In this document: in pieces, positions 1 to 12,300 of the stretch
Layout of the letters: every line of letters starts with the position of its first letter
Position numbering within the stretch: the stretch's first letter is position 1
Origin: Corticium candelabrum
Lineage: Eukaryota; Porifera; Homoscleromorpha; Homosclerophorida; Plakinidae
Reading direction: 5' to 3'
Assembly (NCBI RefSeq): GCF_963422355.1
Contig: NC_085098.1
Coordinates: 6,009,265 to 6,073,264, forward strand
DNA: 64,000 nt
Made by a program: the position numbers and the translations under genes
Notes under the pieces: generated by a model
Databases searched by the model: none
Seen by the model: only the letters and a program-made list of their open reading frames with translations
Told to the model about the DNA's origin: nothing

Positions 1-756
1 TCTCTTGCCTCAAGACGGACCGAAAACATTCCTCTCTCATTCTTCGAGTCTGGCGTTCTGCCGTCCATATGAGCAACGTCACATAGAGGTAGTAGGAAAC
101 CCACACTCCAATACCGATGTACGTAAATTGGAGAGCAGCCGTTGTTATCTCGGCCTGTACATCAACTGTACCATTTCCACAGAAGTCTAATCCGATACCG
201 CCGAGAATGCACGGAAGTGCTGCAGTCGAGTTAGTGACGGTCGCGTTTGACATTGACTTGGTGATTTCAAAGCAGAGAAAGGAGTCGATCATGGCTCCGA
301 ACACAAGCGACATTCCCGGCCAACTGAGTCCGGCTGCAGCAGCAGATATCAGGCCTGCCGCAATAAGTACAGCATCGAATTTGTCAGCACACCGAAACTG
401 GAAAAATAGAATTAAAACAACAAAAGTGACAGAGCTACAGTAGCGAAGATGTGGCTGAGGCGTGGACATACCAGCTGTAGAACGCCCACTTTTGGCATTG
501 GACCGCCCTCTTTGGGCTCTTCTTCGCTGTTTTTCCTGGGAAAATGTATCATTATATCGTCTTTGCCAGGATGATTGTAGTTGTCTGAGATGTTAATGTA
601 TTACTAATTCCGTAATTAATAAAAAAGTCTTAACCTGTTTGAATGGTCAGATGTGGACGTCGCGCGGTAGCCCAGACGATTATTGATCGCCTCGTCGTAC
701 GAATTAGTCCGCCTTAGACTCCCTAGGTCGTCTCCGTCGCCTTCTGCTTCTGCCAT
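1..756 (-). CDS. ABCB-type ABC transporter, 5' part only (gene runs off the left edge)
   Basis: This is the N-terminal part of a P-glycoprotein-like exporter of the ABCB (MDR) family, a plasma-membrane ATP-driven pump for hydrophobic compounds. The exon at 1-397 encodes the start of the first transmembrane domain, with the family motif LSWPGMSLVFGAM, a glycosylatable extracellular loop (NAT, NST) and WTAERQNSRMRE before the cut. It aligns along its length with the 13.4-13.85 kb exon of the downstream paralogue at roughly half identity. The exon at about 477-580 is a cytoplasmic leader ending PKVGVLQL. The most upstream exon has an ATG at 756 (MAEAEGDGDDLG). The splice phase between the two leader exons did not resolve, so the true start could be the internal methionine MIHFPRKN. 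Family assignment is firm; start and total length are not. Confidence 0.8.
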
Positions 757-1590
757 CGTGCCTCGCCGTCGTTGGGAAATCTTCTGGTTTTGAGGCACAT
801 GACTTTGTGACGTCATATATTTGGAGAGACACTCCCACACAAAATGGCGACGGCTAATTCAATTGCACATGATGTGCTAGATACACCCGAATTTCTTCTT
901 GTTTCGGCATGATACCGAACGCACTTACAGACGCCCTTTCATCCCTGCTGGCAGCAGTGTGTGAAGTGCTTTAATCATACAATGGTTGGACATAAATTGG
1001 TACTGTACCGTCGTTATCGACACAACACGTCTGCTGATGTGAAATAGAATATGTGCTCTATCTTAATTAATATAATAAATAATACTGAGGTGTATATTTA
1101 ATTATACGTGACATGTTACTTATTGTACATCACATGCTAAGTAGTTGACGAAGAAAGATGGAAGACGTTCTGTATAATCCGCTAGCTCATTTGCATTTCC
1201 TCTTGTTTTTTTTTTATCTACAAACGTTATTTTGCGTACTTGATTATTGTAGGTCTGAAATCGCTGTGAGTGCTATGTTTTGGGACTGACTATCTTGCAA
1301 CTTCAAGTTTGGTGCCAGGTGCGGGATTTTTAGGTACACTACGTCTACACTCACCTACTGTAGCGTAATTACGCATCCCGGATTTGCACATTGCCTAGCT
1401 TTTTCCATCTAAACGCTTGTCTCCGTCTTCTAGCTGGTTTTCCAGACGGCAGTTGATTTACAGATTCTAGCGCATACGTGCATGTAAATAACGCTAAACA
1501 TAAGTACGAGAGAGAAAAATGACTGGGTGTCTTGAGAGCGCGTGTTGTAGCCGGTATTCGGCTCTAGCTAGAGAGTTAATGTTGATGTTG

Positions 1591-1615
1591 CATGCATGCA
1601 TGCATGCATGCATGC
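1591..1615. repeat. (ATGC)n microsatellite
   Basis: About six copies of the self-complementary tetranucleotide CATG/ATGC, 12 bp before the left target duplication of the transposon at 1636. Confidence 0.9.
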
Positions 1616-1635
1616 AGACCGAGGTCGTGAACTGC

Positions 1636-2386
1636 TAGACTCGTACCCAGTCCTCCTCGCGTGCGCTCCGTGTTTTGGCACGTGCTTTTTGTTCCACTCG
1701 CCAGGAGGACTGGTAACATATTATGTCATGTGACCATTTATTTCATTAGTTTAATTAGAAACCGATCCCGTAAATTGTTGCCACCTGCACTAATAATATG
1801 GTGTCGAGTAATTAGTCTCACGAGAGTACTACGCTAAACGTCGCCAGCCAAAACAAAAACACAAAGCTTTACGCTCTTTCTAGGGACTGTTCAGAAACTA
1901 GAGTTACAAAGGAGATCGCTTTCGTTGCAACGAGCAAAATGCTCGCTTCATGAACATTTTAGCTTCACTATCAATCGGTAGCGAATGCACCTTGTACGCG
2001 CTCCTGTCGTCTGTTAGCTACCATTTGCTTCGTACTGAGCAGCTAGAGACATCTCTGTCAATTCCGGCTGGAGAAGACGTCGTTGTCATGATGTCCACAG
2101 CGGAGAGCACTAATGAGTTTGCACCTTGCGTGACGACAACTATTGCTAATAACTGTCTAATAGTCAAGGTAATTGCGACTCAATAGGATCCTACGCGTGC
2201 CCTTGTAACAACATTTTTTCGTCTCGCGTTGCAGTTTTGACCAATCAATGCACCGAAAACCTACCACGTGAAGAACTAGTTCTTCACGTGACATAATATG
2301 TTACCAGTCCTCCCTGGCGAGTGGAACAAAAAGCACGTGCCAAACACGTGGAGCGCGCGCGAGGAGGAGGACTGGGTACGAGTCTA
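1636..2386. mobile_element. Non-autonomous DNA transposon with ~98-bp terminal inverted repeats and 9-bp TSD
   Basis: The left end (1636 to about 1733) begins TAGACTCGTACCCAGTCCTC, and the right end (about 2287-2386) is its reverse complement with few mismatches. Both ends are flanked by the identical 9-mer GTGAACTGC, at 1627-1635 and 2387-2395, a clean target-site duplication. Long TIRs with 9-bp duplications are the hallmark of Mutator-like (MULE) or foldback elements; the class is inferred, the structure is seen. A perfect 26-bp palindrome of CACGTGAAGAACT and its complement lies at 2265-2290 against the right arm. No transposase was recognised, so the element is probably mobilised in trans. 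Confidence 0.85.
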
Positions 2387-2588
2387 GTGAACTGCATGAG
2401 ATTGCATTGTCACACGGTCACTGTGACACGCTAGCTTCTGGAGGTCTCAGTGGAAGTCGTAGCTGACTAGATTGATGTACGTACTGTACGCAAGCTTCGC
2501 TAAGAGTGCATTTACGAAATAAGCTCTAACAAGACTGTTTTTACGCTAGCACTGTCTGCAGTGCTAGCATTGATCGACGCAATACGTG

Positions 2589-3053
2589 AAGTCCATTCCC
2601 GAATAGGAGGATACGTGGTGAAAACCCGTATCTCCTGAAGCAGAGGTCCTAGCGAGTTGATTCCCACGTCATTGGAAAGCTCACAAGGAGGAGGTTCCAG
2701 ATCAGTTAATGAATACGCTGATTGGTGCTTTATTACAACACAATTACTAACTTTCTGTATAATATGACACGCGCTTGGCCCTGCCCTACTCTGCTATTAG
2801 ACCAGGTGTCAGATAACTTCAAAGTCACCGCTATGCTCCCACTACTTGAAAGCTGACGCGGACGTACTTTGAACTATGGATTGATAAAGTAAAATAGCTG
2901 TAGCTAGCAAGCTCATGTAGTTGAGGCATTGGTTGAACCTTTGAATGTAAGTTCCTTTTATTCCACTAACAATAATTAGCTACGCCCATCTGTGCTCTTC
3001 AATTCCTATCTACTAACCACAGTGCCCACAAGTCCCTATTCGGGAATGGACTT
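2589..3053. repeat. Inverted-repeat pair, possible MITE
   Basis: A perfect 18-bp inverted repeat, AAGTCCATTCCCGAATAG at 2589-2606 and its complement at 3036-3053, brackets about 430 bp with no gene. No convincing target duplication was found, so transposon status is a guess. Confidence 0.45.
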
Positions 3054-3437
3054 TAGTTACGGTGCCAAAATATTTAATTAATAATTAGGGCCTTTGCAGC
3101 GAATACGTAGTTTATTGCGATTGCGAGCAAGCGACTTGTAGGTATACATGTATCTATATTCTGACTCTAACAGCGGTGCACTTGCGTGCCAACTAGAAAT
3201 TTAGTGTGTGTCCGTCTCCGTTCGTTCTTTGGTTTACCCATTTCTGCGCCACTTTCCCCGAACGAAACTCGATAAATTGAACTGTTTTTAAGTGAATACA
3301 GACGTTAATTTACGTTATGAACACGAGCAGTTGTTCGAATTTGATGGAAGCAATTAAATTGACAGTTGAGTTGTGTGAAGTCACTCTACTGTACAAATGT
3401 CTCGCGTAGCCGGACCCTTCCCGCCGTGTCATACTAC

Positions 3438-3812
3438 ATTCTGTACTTAGTAACCTCCATCATCATACTCAATCTTTTCTTCAACATAATCTTTCTCTAC
3501 CAAACATGTAACCATTGTCTGTTGCAACGCAAATAACTAACAGGTCTTATCTATGATCTTATTCTGTACTTAGTAACCTCCATCATCATACTCAATCTTT
3601 TCTTCAACATAATCTTTCTCTACCAAACATGTAACCATTGTCTGTTGCAACGCAAATAACTAACAGGTCTTATCTATGATCTTATTCTGTACTTAGTAAC
3701 CTCCATCATCATACTCAATCTTTTCTCCAACATAATCTTTCAATACTTACCAAACATGTAAGTATTGCCTGTTGCAACGCAAATAACTAACAGATCTTAT
3801 CTATTATCTATT
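3438..3812. repeat. 123-bp tandem repeat, three copies
   Basis: The landmark CTGTACTTAGTAACC recurs at 3441, 3564 and 3687, exactly 123 bp apart. Copies 1 and 2 are nearly identical; copy 3 has drifted (for example TTTCAATACTTACC replaces TTTCTCTACC). The array ends about 50 bp before the stop codon of the ABCB gene at 3865, so it may lie in that gene's 3' UTR or polyadenylation region. Confidence 0.9.
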
Positions 3813-3864
3813 ACTTTATATACTACATAAAGTCAACTCTTTAGATATCCTAGAGTAGGCGACT

Positions 3865-5710
3865 TTACATGACGTTGTGGACTTGAGCTTGGTTAAGATT
3901 GTAGTAAATGCCTTTCAGTTTCATCAAATCGCCATGCTTTCCGTCCTCCACTACTTTTCCATTCTGGAATACAAGGATCTTGTCAGCGGTATGAATAGTC
4001 GACAAACGATGAGCGATGACCAAACACGTGCGCCCTTCTCTCGCTTGATCTAAAGCCTCTTGAACAATCTGGAATTTAGACACAATTAATCATTGCCAAA
4101 GTCTCAACAACATAGATACTCCATATGGCACCTTTTCACTCTCAGTGTCTAATGCCGAGGTAGCTTCATCCAACAGCAATATCTTGGGATTTCGGAGTAG
4201 AGCACGAGCAATGGCCACACGTTGCTTTTGACCACCAGATAATTGGGCTCCCTTCTCACCAACCATAGTGTCATATCCATCGGGCAGTGCTTCGATAAAC
4301 TTGTGAATGTTGGCATCAATGGCAGCTGCTTCGATCTCTTCCAGAGATACTTCACGAGAATTGTCACCATAAGCAATATTGTCACGAATGCTGCAAGCAA
4401 ATAGTACTGGCTCCTGACTGACCAAACCGAATTGAGAACGCAGATGTGGAACATTGATGTCTTTAATATCGTGACCACTGAGATCCTAACAGCAACAACA
4501 AACACCTCAAGTCAAACACTCCTTTGTATAACAGGTAGGGATACTCGACATACTACAGAGCCATCTTTGGTATCGTAGAAACGTTCGAGTAGCTGGATGC
4601 ACGTGCTCTTGCCACAACCACTTGCTCCAACTAAAGCAACCGTCTGACCCGGCTCGACTGTTAGATCCAGTCCATTCAAGATCGTTACATTGGGTCGAGT
4701 CGGGTAGCTAAAGTGGACACTCTTGAATGCAACATGACCGTCTACCATCTGTCGCCAACGAAGAAGACGGTAGCATACAGAAACGAAGAGACATAGTGCA
4801 GTTACCTACAGGTTTCTGACCCTTCTTGCTCGAGCTGTCGATTGCGGGTTCGGTGTCCAACAGGTCGAACACACGAGCAGCGGCCGTCATCGCTTTGCTG
4901 TAATCGGGAGCAAACGACAGTGCTTGACCAACCGAGAAAGCCCCAAACACGATAGCTCCAAACACACTAGCACAAGAAACTAATTCATCCGTGTATGACA
5001 ACTCGTGACTGACAGCTTACATAAAGACGTCTTCCATAGTATATTTCGAAGACTGATTCTCGACTTGCCACCCTCCAAATCGAAACGATCCAGCATAGGC
5101 AAAAAACAAAATGGAGTTTGCCAGACCATAGAAAAACCCTCGGATGTGGGCATGGCGAATGGCCAGCTTGAATGGACCTTCCAGACATTCGTGGTACTTC
5201 TGCCAGAATGTCTCCTCTTGTGTCAGTTGAGCTACGGTCCTGATGTTCTCTACGGCTTCGACGGCTACTGTGCCGGCCTCTTCGACGAGCTCCTTGTTTT
5301 TTGCCGTGTGTCCGGCAAGCGATTTCATTTGGAAGGCACCAGCAGCAATGAGTAGAGGAATGAAAGCGAGGCTCACGAGTGTCATTTCCCAATCGTAATA
5401 CAGAGAAACTCCCATTGCTGCAACAAGAGTGGATAAAAGCTGAATGACGGCACCGATCCGAAGTCCGACAGCCTGAATACAGAAACATCTGTGTAAGTGT
5501 ATGGTAACTGAAGAAATGTGCAGTCGCTTGCTACCCCTTTTACTTCTGATGCATCGGCAGCGAGACGAGTGGTTAAAGCTCCGGTACTTCGTCGTGGATC
5601 ATCAAACCAGCCGATATCCTACAAGGAGTGCAGTGTATGTCAACTGCATTTGCAATAATTCCATGAAGCCTCTAGGCCGCGAGTAAATGTGTGTCGGGTA
5701 CAGTACACAC

Positions 5711-5770
<60 letters not shown>

Positions 5771-8700
5771 TTCAATCGTTCATACCTCTCGTATCAACAG
5801 ATCTGCTACCTCATACCCATACCACAACCCAACATACATACAGAGTCACTAACCTGTCTCAACATTGCACGAAATGTAAGCCGCCTCAATCGAGCTGTCA
5901 ATGCCTCACCAGAAATGCCAAGAAAGAACGCCTAAAGCAAAGTCCTTAGGCTATTACACGACTCATACATTTGTGTGAGTCATACTCACTTTGGAAAATT
6001 CAAAAAGTCCAGAAGCTAACCCAATGTAGACAAATACAGGTGCCCATTCGGAAACACCATCTTCCATCTCGTCACAAGGTTCGCCAAATATCTAAACCAG
6101 ACGGTCGCACATAAGCACACCAAACCACTGTGATATCTAAACCGTTCAAGTCGCACCCTCAAGAGCTTCGAAAAGACAATCGAAAATACTGGCATGATGA
6201 CTCCAGCTCCGGCTGCACCCACTAGTCCTAGTAAAATCAGTTTCCACTCGGGAGCATTCATCTTTGCTATACGGATCACAGAGGGAGCGGGTGGTGGTGG
6301 TCCTTCATCGATTATTTCCTTGTCAACGTCTCGTATCTTAACCACAACAGAATAACCGAGTAGTCAGTCTCGGTAACAATCAATTACGAGTGACGTGTTT
6401 CTTACAGAGGCTCCTCCACCCGAATACTGACGATGATAAGCTGACGTTTGACGACCGTAAACGCCACTCTCGCTCGACACTTGACTAGTAAATTGACCAC
6501 GACGCAAAGACGACTGTCGCCCGTGTTGCGATCCCGAACGTATCGACTGACTAAATCTACCGAGTACCGATTTGGTAGCTGATGTCGGAGACATGGGACC
6601 TATATAGACATTGTGACTTAATTGATTAAATAAATAATAAATTTTGTCATACCTAGTGATGGGTTATCCTCACCAACTTGCTGAAAAAAGATACAAAGGG
6701 TGATACAAACGTTATTCTAATGACTCTGGCTAACTCGCTTCGCACCTGTGCCATAACCAGTTCGTAATAGACATCTTTCTTTTCCATCAGTTCCGAATGT
6801 GTTCCCTTCTCGACCACTTCCCCGCTCACGATCGAAGCGATCGACGTCGAGTTCTGTATCGTCGACAGACGGTGAGCAATGACGATCGTCGTTCGTCCTT
6901 GTTGTGCTTTGTCGAGTGCAGACTGTACCACCCGCTCGCTTTCCGTGTCTAACGCCGATGTGGCCTCGTCCAACAAAAGAATCTTTGGATTTCGAACTAG
7001 AGCTCGTGCGATAGCGACACGCTGCTTTTGACCGCCAGACAGTTGAGCGCCACGTTCGCCAACCAGAGTGTTATATTTCTAAATTATTAACAGTTTCAAT
7101 GAACACTCGACGTAAGCATAGCATAAACGAATACTAGTGCAGTTGTGTAACTCTGTCTACTGTTGCATATTTGTTTTATTTATTTATCTCTTGTTTGTAA
7201 GAAAGACTGCATGGAAACAGACAGTTTCTGCAGGTATAAATAATTTTTACCTTAGGGCCGTCCGTAATTTTCGTATTTTTTATAAATCCAGATTCGGGAC
7301 AAATACTACTAGTAGTCTGAAGGTGACAAGGATATGATGATGTCATAGAATTTTGTATTTTTAAGAATTCAGATTTAGGGCTTACCCACCCACCTGTTCG
7401 TCCCGAATCCGGATTTATTAAAAAAAATAGGAAAATAGGTAACAGTAACTAGCTACTACACGTAGACTAGCCAGTCACCGAGTCACACTATCTGCCACAA
7501 GCCAGTTACAGACGATACGTTAGATGCTGATAGTTTTTCCAACACCATTCACGAATCGAATTGCCATATTCTGATAGAAAGCTGCCGGTGAAGGTAAGAA
7601 ACTGCGATGCTACTGTTGCGCTAGTGAGTGCATAGTGTTGTTCTTTCGGCTATCAGTCTGAATATAAATAAATAAATATCAATAAATAGAAATAGAAATA
7701 TTAATAAATATTGTGGACCCGTTCCTTGCACAGGCCGTCTTTAATAGCAGGTAAAGAGTTCAACTATATCTGCGTGACCTCTACCTCATTACTCACTTCT
7801 GAGTTCACACTTATAGGGAACAGACAGTACACATCAGGCACTTTCTGCATCGTCGCTCTGGTTGTCCCTGCATGATTATTGCCCATAAAATATATCTGGA
7901 GGAACTGTGGCTGCAAGAGGTCGCATGGCCACGATTCAATTGACCCATCTTTAGAATGAAAAACCTTAACATCTAGTCAGTATGTTCCAGTCTAGTCTAG
8001 TCACTGAACAAGATACATTAATTGATTGATTGTAAACAGTCATTATCGTTTGTTGTTCGGCATGTTCTCGTCTTATTCTTAGAGCTCGAAATAGTCATGA
8101 CTACTGGACTATACTAACACGGTTGTCTAGACTACTGATTGTAGGCCACTTTGTATTAAGTTTGTAATACAATGTCTGACATTTTATTACTTAAAAAATA
8201 TTGCTTGAGCTTGTGTCTTTAGAACTACTTGGACATGTTTGCAAGTGGACTTAGGCCATGTCGACTTGATTTGTTGTTTCACAGGCCACCTGTAGGCTGT
8301 TTTACGGTCGGTCAGTCGGCTTGTAAAAACAAGAAACAGAACCACCCATGTAAATTCTATGTGACACATGAATCATGCACAAATTTGGGGACGAAACAAA
8401 CATTTACCATCTTAAACAAGTATTAGCAGCTGTAGACATACAATAAACGTTTTCTCAGCAAGTCGCCAAACAAAGCTTCACGACATTGTGCAACACTAAA
8501 ACCTTCCCACTCTGTTTGATAGTGACAGTTGACCAAGGGAACACAGAAGAAGCCATGTGCTTGACAAATACCTAAGCCACGTGACTCAATAACATAATCT
8601 TCATTTTTTGTTGGCAACAAGATCCTAGGTCAGTCGGGCCCATGCAACAACAATCAAGTTGACGTGGCCTTAGCCTAAAGCGTTGCTAAAGCCTGGTTCA

Positions 8701-9323
8701 TACACCATCCATATGTTTGTCTCTTTCTGGTAAACTGTTTAAGAATATACTCAGTTTCAAGACTCTAAATTACCGGTAGGAAACATGTTTTACGTTAAAC
8801 CATTTAGAGAGAAACGAGTGAGTAGAGACGGTCTGGCATTACTCCATTTCTTATGTTCGTTTGTCGACTTACAATGTCAAGTATGGTACATACCTGTGGC
8901 AGTTTCATAATGAAATCGTGCGCATTGGCTTGCTTTGCAGCTTCTTGTATCTGTTGGTCTGTGACGTTGTCGCTCCCGTATCGAATGTTCTCGGCAATCG
9001 ATGTCGCAAAGAGGACCGGCTCCTGACTTACAACCCCAATGTGTTTCCTCAGCCAGTGAACGTTGAGGGTCGACACATTGTGACTATCCAATAGAACCTA
9101 CAGCAACAAACCAATTATCCTACGACTGTACATTTCAACAACCCATTGATATCGACTGACTTCTCCTTTTATTGGATTGTAGAACCGCTGCAGCAACTGG
9201 ATGACAGTGCTTTTGCCACATCCACTGGGACCAACAAGTGCAACCGACTCTCCCTGATTGACTTTCAAGTTGAGGTTCCTCATGATCTGTAGGAAATAAC
9301 ATATGCAATTACAAATACACACA

Positions 9324-9374
<51 letters not shown>

Positions 9375-12300
9375 TCCTGTTGCATTTCTAAACAAGACAC
9401 AGTCAAGTAGGTACCTTCTTGCTAGTTCTATCCTACTCATACCGAGAAACATCGTTGGAGCTAGCCTTAGTAAGAACACATGGAAAAAGAATGATCTCTA
9501 CTCTAGTCCACCGCAATGTATTGTCAGCATACAGTAAAGCTGCTGCGTAGGTTGTCTACTATCTCACTCTATTGCAACAGATTCGTACAAATGAGCTCAT
9601 AGCACAACACTGTACTCTAAGCACGTGAGTGACATGACACCACAAAGCAAATCTTAGATCGGCTTAATCAAAACAATAAATTTTCTGTGCATAGTCATAT
9701 GCATTTAACAGCAAACCTTGATACCGATCTCAAGTTGGACATGGCCAACAAACACCTCAGATTTAACAAAAAGATTTTTACACAGGGCAGAGGTATCATA
9801 ATTCTCTGTGTACTGTACTAGCTTCAATTGTGCATGTGCATACACCAACATTTGTCCTTTTTTTTCAGGAAAACGATGTCAAAGTTAGAAGAAACTTTTC
9901 TAGACATCAATCTAGACAGTGAAAACATCAAAAACAAACACTCACTACTCCTATACAGTAGAACCTCGCTAATCTGAATTACCATGCATTAAGCGCCCTG
10001 CCTCACCAATCCAGATTATAATAGGAATTTCAAGCAGCTCAGCCTGATCCGGTTCAAGGGTTTTTCTAGTTTTCAGCAATTGTGCATATCTGACTATTTT
10101 AAATCCTAACTGTCACAGTATTTAAAGTATGTAGTCGTTGCAGTTGTGTCGTTTACCACAAACATGACATGTGGCGACATAAGCGTAAATGCACCAGTTG
10201 GTGTCTGAGGTGAGGTCTAGATCTCCAAGGCTACGAATTGTTTAATCCGAACAACTTCACTCATCCAAACAGGGCTTGGCATGGGGCTGTTGGGATTAGC
10301 GAGGTTCAACTGTATCAGCATACAGTAACTCCACTGAGTACTCAGTAGGTCGTCTATCATCTCACCGCAGCAAATTCATGTAAATGAGCTCATTCCACTA
10401 CACGACTCTAAGCATGTGAGCAACATGACACCACAACACAAACCAGCAGAGCAAACGGCTTAATTAAACAATAAATTTTCTGTTGCATTTAACATGATTT
10501 TTGACACAGAGCAGAGCAGGGGCATAGCAAAAGGTTAGACCGGTCCACCCAGTTTTGGGAAAATGGACTTTGGTGAGCAGATGATTAGTGTAACTTCTGG
10601 TTTAGACATATAGACGATTAAATATATCATTTATTAATTTAATTATTTGGAGTATCTGTAGTATGCGGCAGGCTTAGCTACTGGAATAGATCAAAGTTAC
10701 ATGCAAGTATGGATGCCCTCAAACTCCATGTTTTAGCAAGCGTAAACCACGTCCTTTAGTGCGCATTAAACCACGCTCTTTAGCACTAGTTAGGCCCAAC
10801 CACTTTACATGTGCTTGCTACATCCCTGCAGAGGTATCATAATTCTCTGTGTACTGTACTAGCTTCAATCATGCGTATACCAATGTTTGTCCGTTTTTTT
10901 AGGTAAAATGTCAAAGTCAGAAGAAACTTTTTTAGACATCAACTTTAAACAGTAAAAACATCAGAAACATTCACTGTGCTCTTATATACGTTTTCAGCCG
11001 TCAACTGTAGTGAGATTACACACTTTACATTACCTCAACATCCGGCCTTGCGGGATAGTAGAATTGAATGTCCTTGAACTCAATATTTCCCTTCACCGTG
11101 TCTTCATCCGGCTTCTTGCCTTCATCGGACAAAGGATCGATCTCAGACTTCTAACAATAACAACAAGCACGAAAATGCCGAGTGCCGTCGACAGTAGATA
11201 GACATGCAAGTCAAATGTAACAGACCCTGTCCTGAATCTCAAACACTCGGACAGCGGCACCACGAGCTTCGCTGATTGCCTCGGCATTGGGAGCGACGTT
11301 GCCGAGCGAGAACGCTCCGAGAATAACGGCAAAGAATGTCTGCAAGAAGACCAAACATTCGCTACCAATGCAAGTCCTTCTAAACTCAATTTATAACAAA
11401 AAGTACAATTTCAGACTTAAACGTGTAATGGCAATAGAGTCCCCATATTATCTCTTGTACACATGCATACCCTACAGCTCCTAATGTTTTTCAAGACTCC
11501 AAAATAATTTTGAATTATTACGAATCAAAATTTTTAGGTCTTGATGTGCAATATTAGTAATATTTTTTGATTTAATTATTTGTTTATTTATTCTTTCAAA
11601 CTGATTCAATTCTCTAAACATTTCTAGTTGGCATCTTGAGCTGCCCACTTCAGCCCAGTTCACAGTACACTAGCACGAGCGTCCTGCAAGTGTCAGCGTC
11701 ACGCCGCGAACATGTCAGTGTCCCTGACGTTCATTCACATGATGCCCGCCTAGCGTCCACGACACTGGAATAGAGAAAAGTTCTAATCAAGCATCTTAGC
11801 TGGAAGTGACCCAGCGTCCGATGACGTCACGTGCTCATTTTCAACCAATCAAGAGTCAGTCAGAGCAACTGGACGTATTCGGGACTCTCTATTCGTTCAC
11901 ATGGCATCAATGGAAGTTTCATTGAGTGTGTGTGTGTGTGGTTTCCCTGCGTTTGGCAAGTCTAGTCAAAGGACTACAAGAACCTAAGGATGAAAGAAAC
12001 GCTTGACACTACGGCGCAGCAGCAACAAAGCAAAACATCGTCGTCCACATCTGTTGCGAGTACATTGTACACACGTGGTTACTTTACAGCGTCAGACCAC
12101 TGTCACAGTGTGTTCTTTGTGCAATGGACGCTCGTCAGACGCAATCCTGTGAATGGTACAGCGCCAGCATCTTTGCTGACGCTTGTGTGAGCGTCCTTGT
12201 CAGCGTCCAGGACACTCGCAGGATGCAGTGCCAACGTCGTACTGTGAACCAGGCTTCCTTCCATCTAGCAATCATTTTTGACAATGTTTCATGTGCACAT

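Larger units (their letters stand above)
757..3864. other. Intergenic spacer between tandem ABCB genes
   Basis: No gene was recognised in these 3.1 kb. The spacer contains the ABCB promoter side (757 to about 1000), an ATGC microsatellite, a 751-bp transposon with 9-bp target duplications, a second inverted-repeat pair and a 123-bp tandem repeat, each listed separately. A 78-codon open frame at 1950-2186 lies inside the transposon and shows no recognisable domain. Confidence 0.6.

Noticed and set aside
1950-2186. A 78-codon open frame inside the 1636 transposon
   Set aside because: No transposase motif or other domain; length is compatible with chance.
5005-5355. A 116-codon plus-strand open frame over the ABCB gene
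   Set aside because: It is antisense to a clear transmembrane-domain exon and has no recognisable domain; similar antisense frames over other exons were dropped for the same reason.
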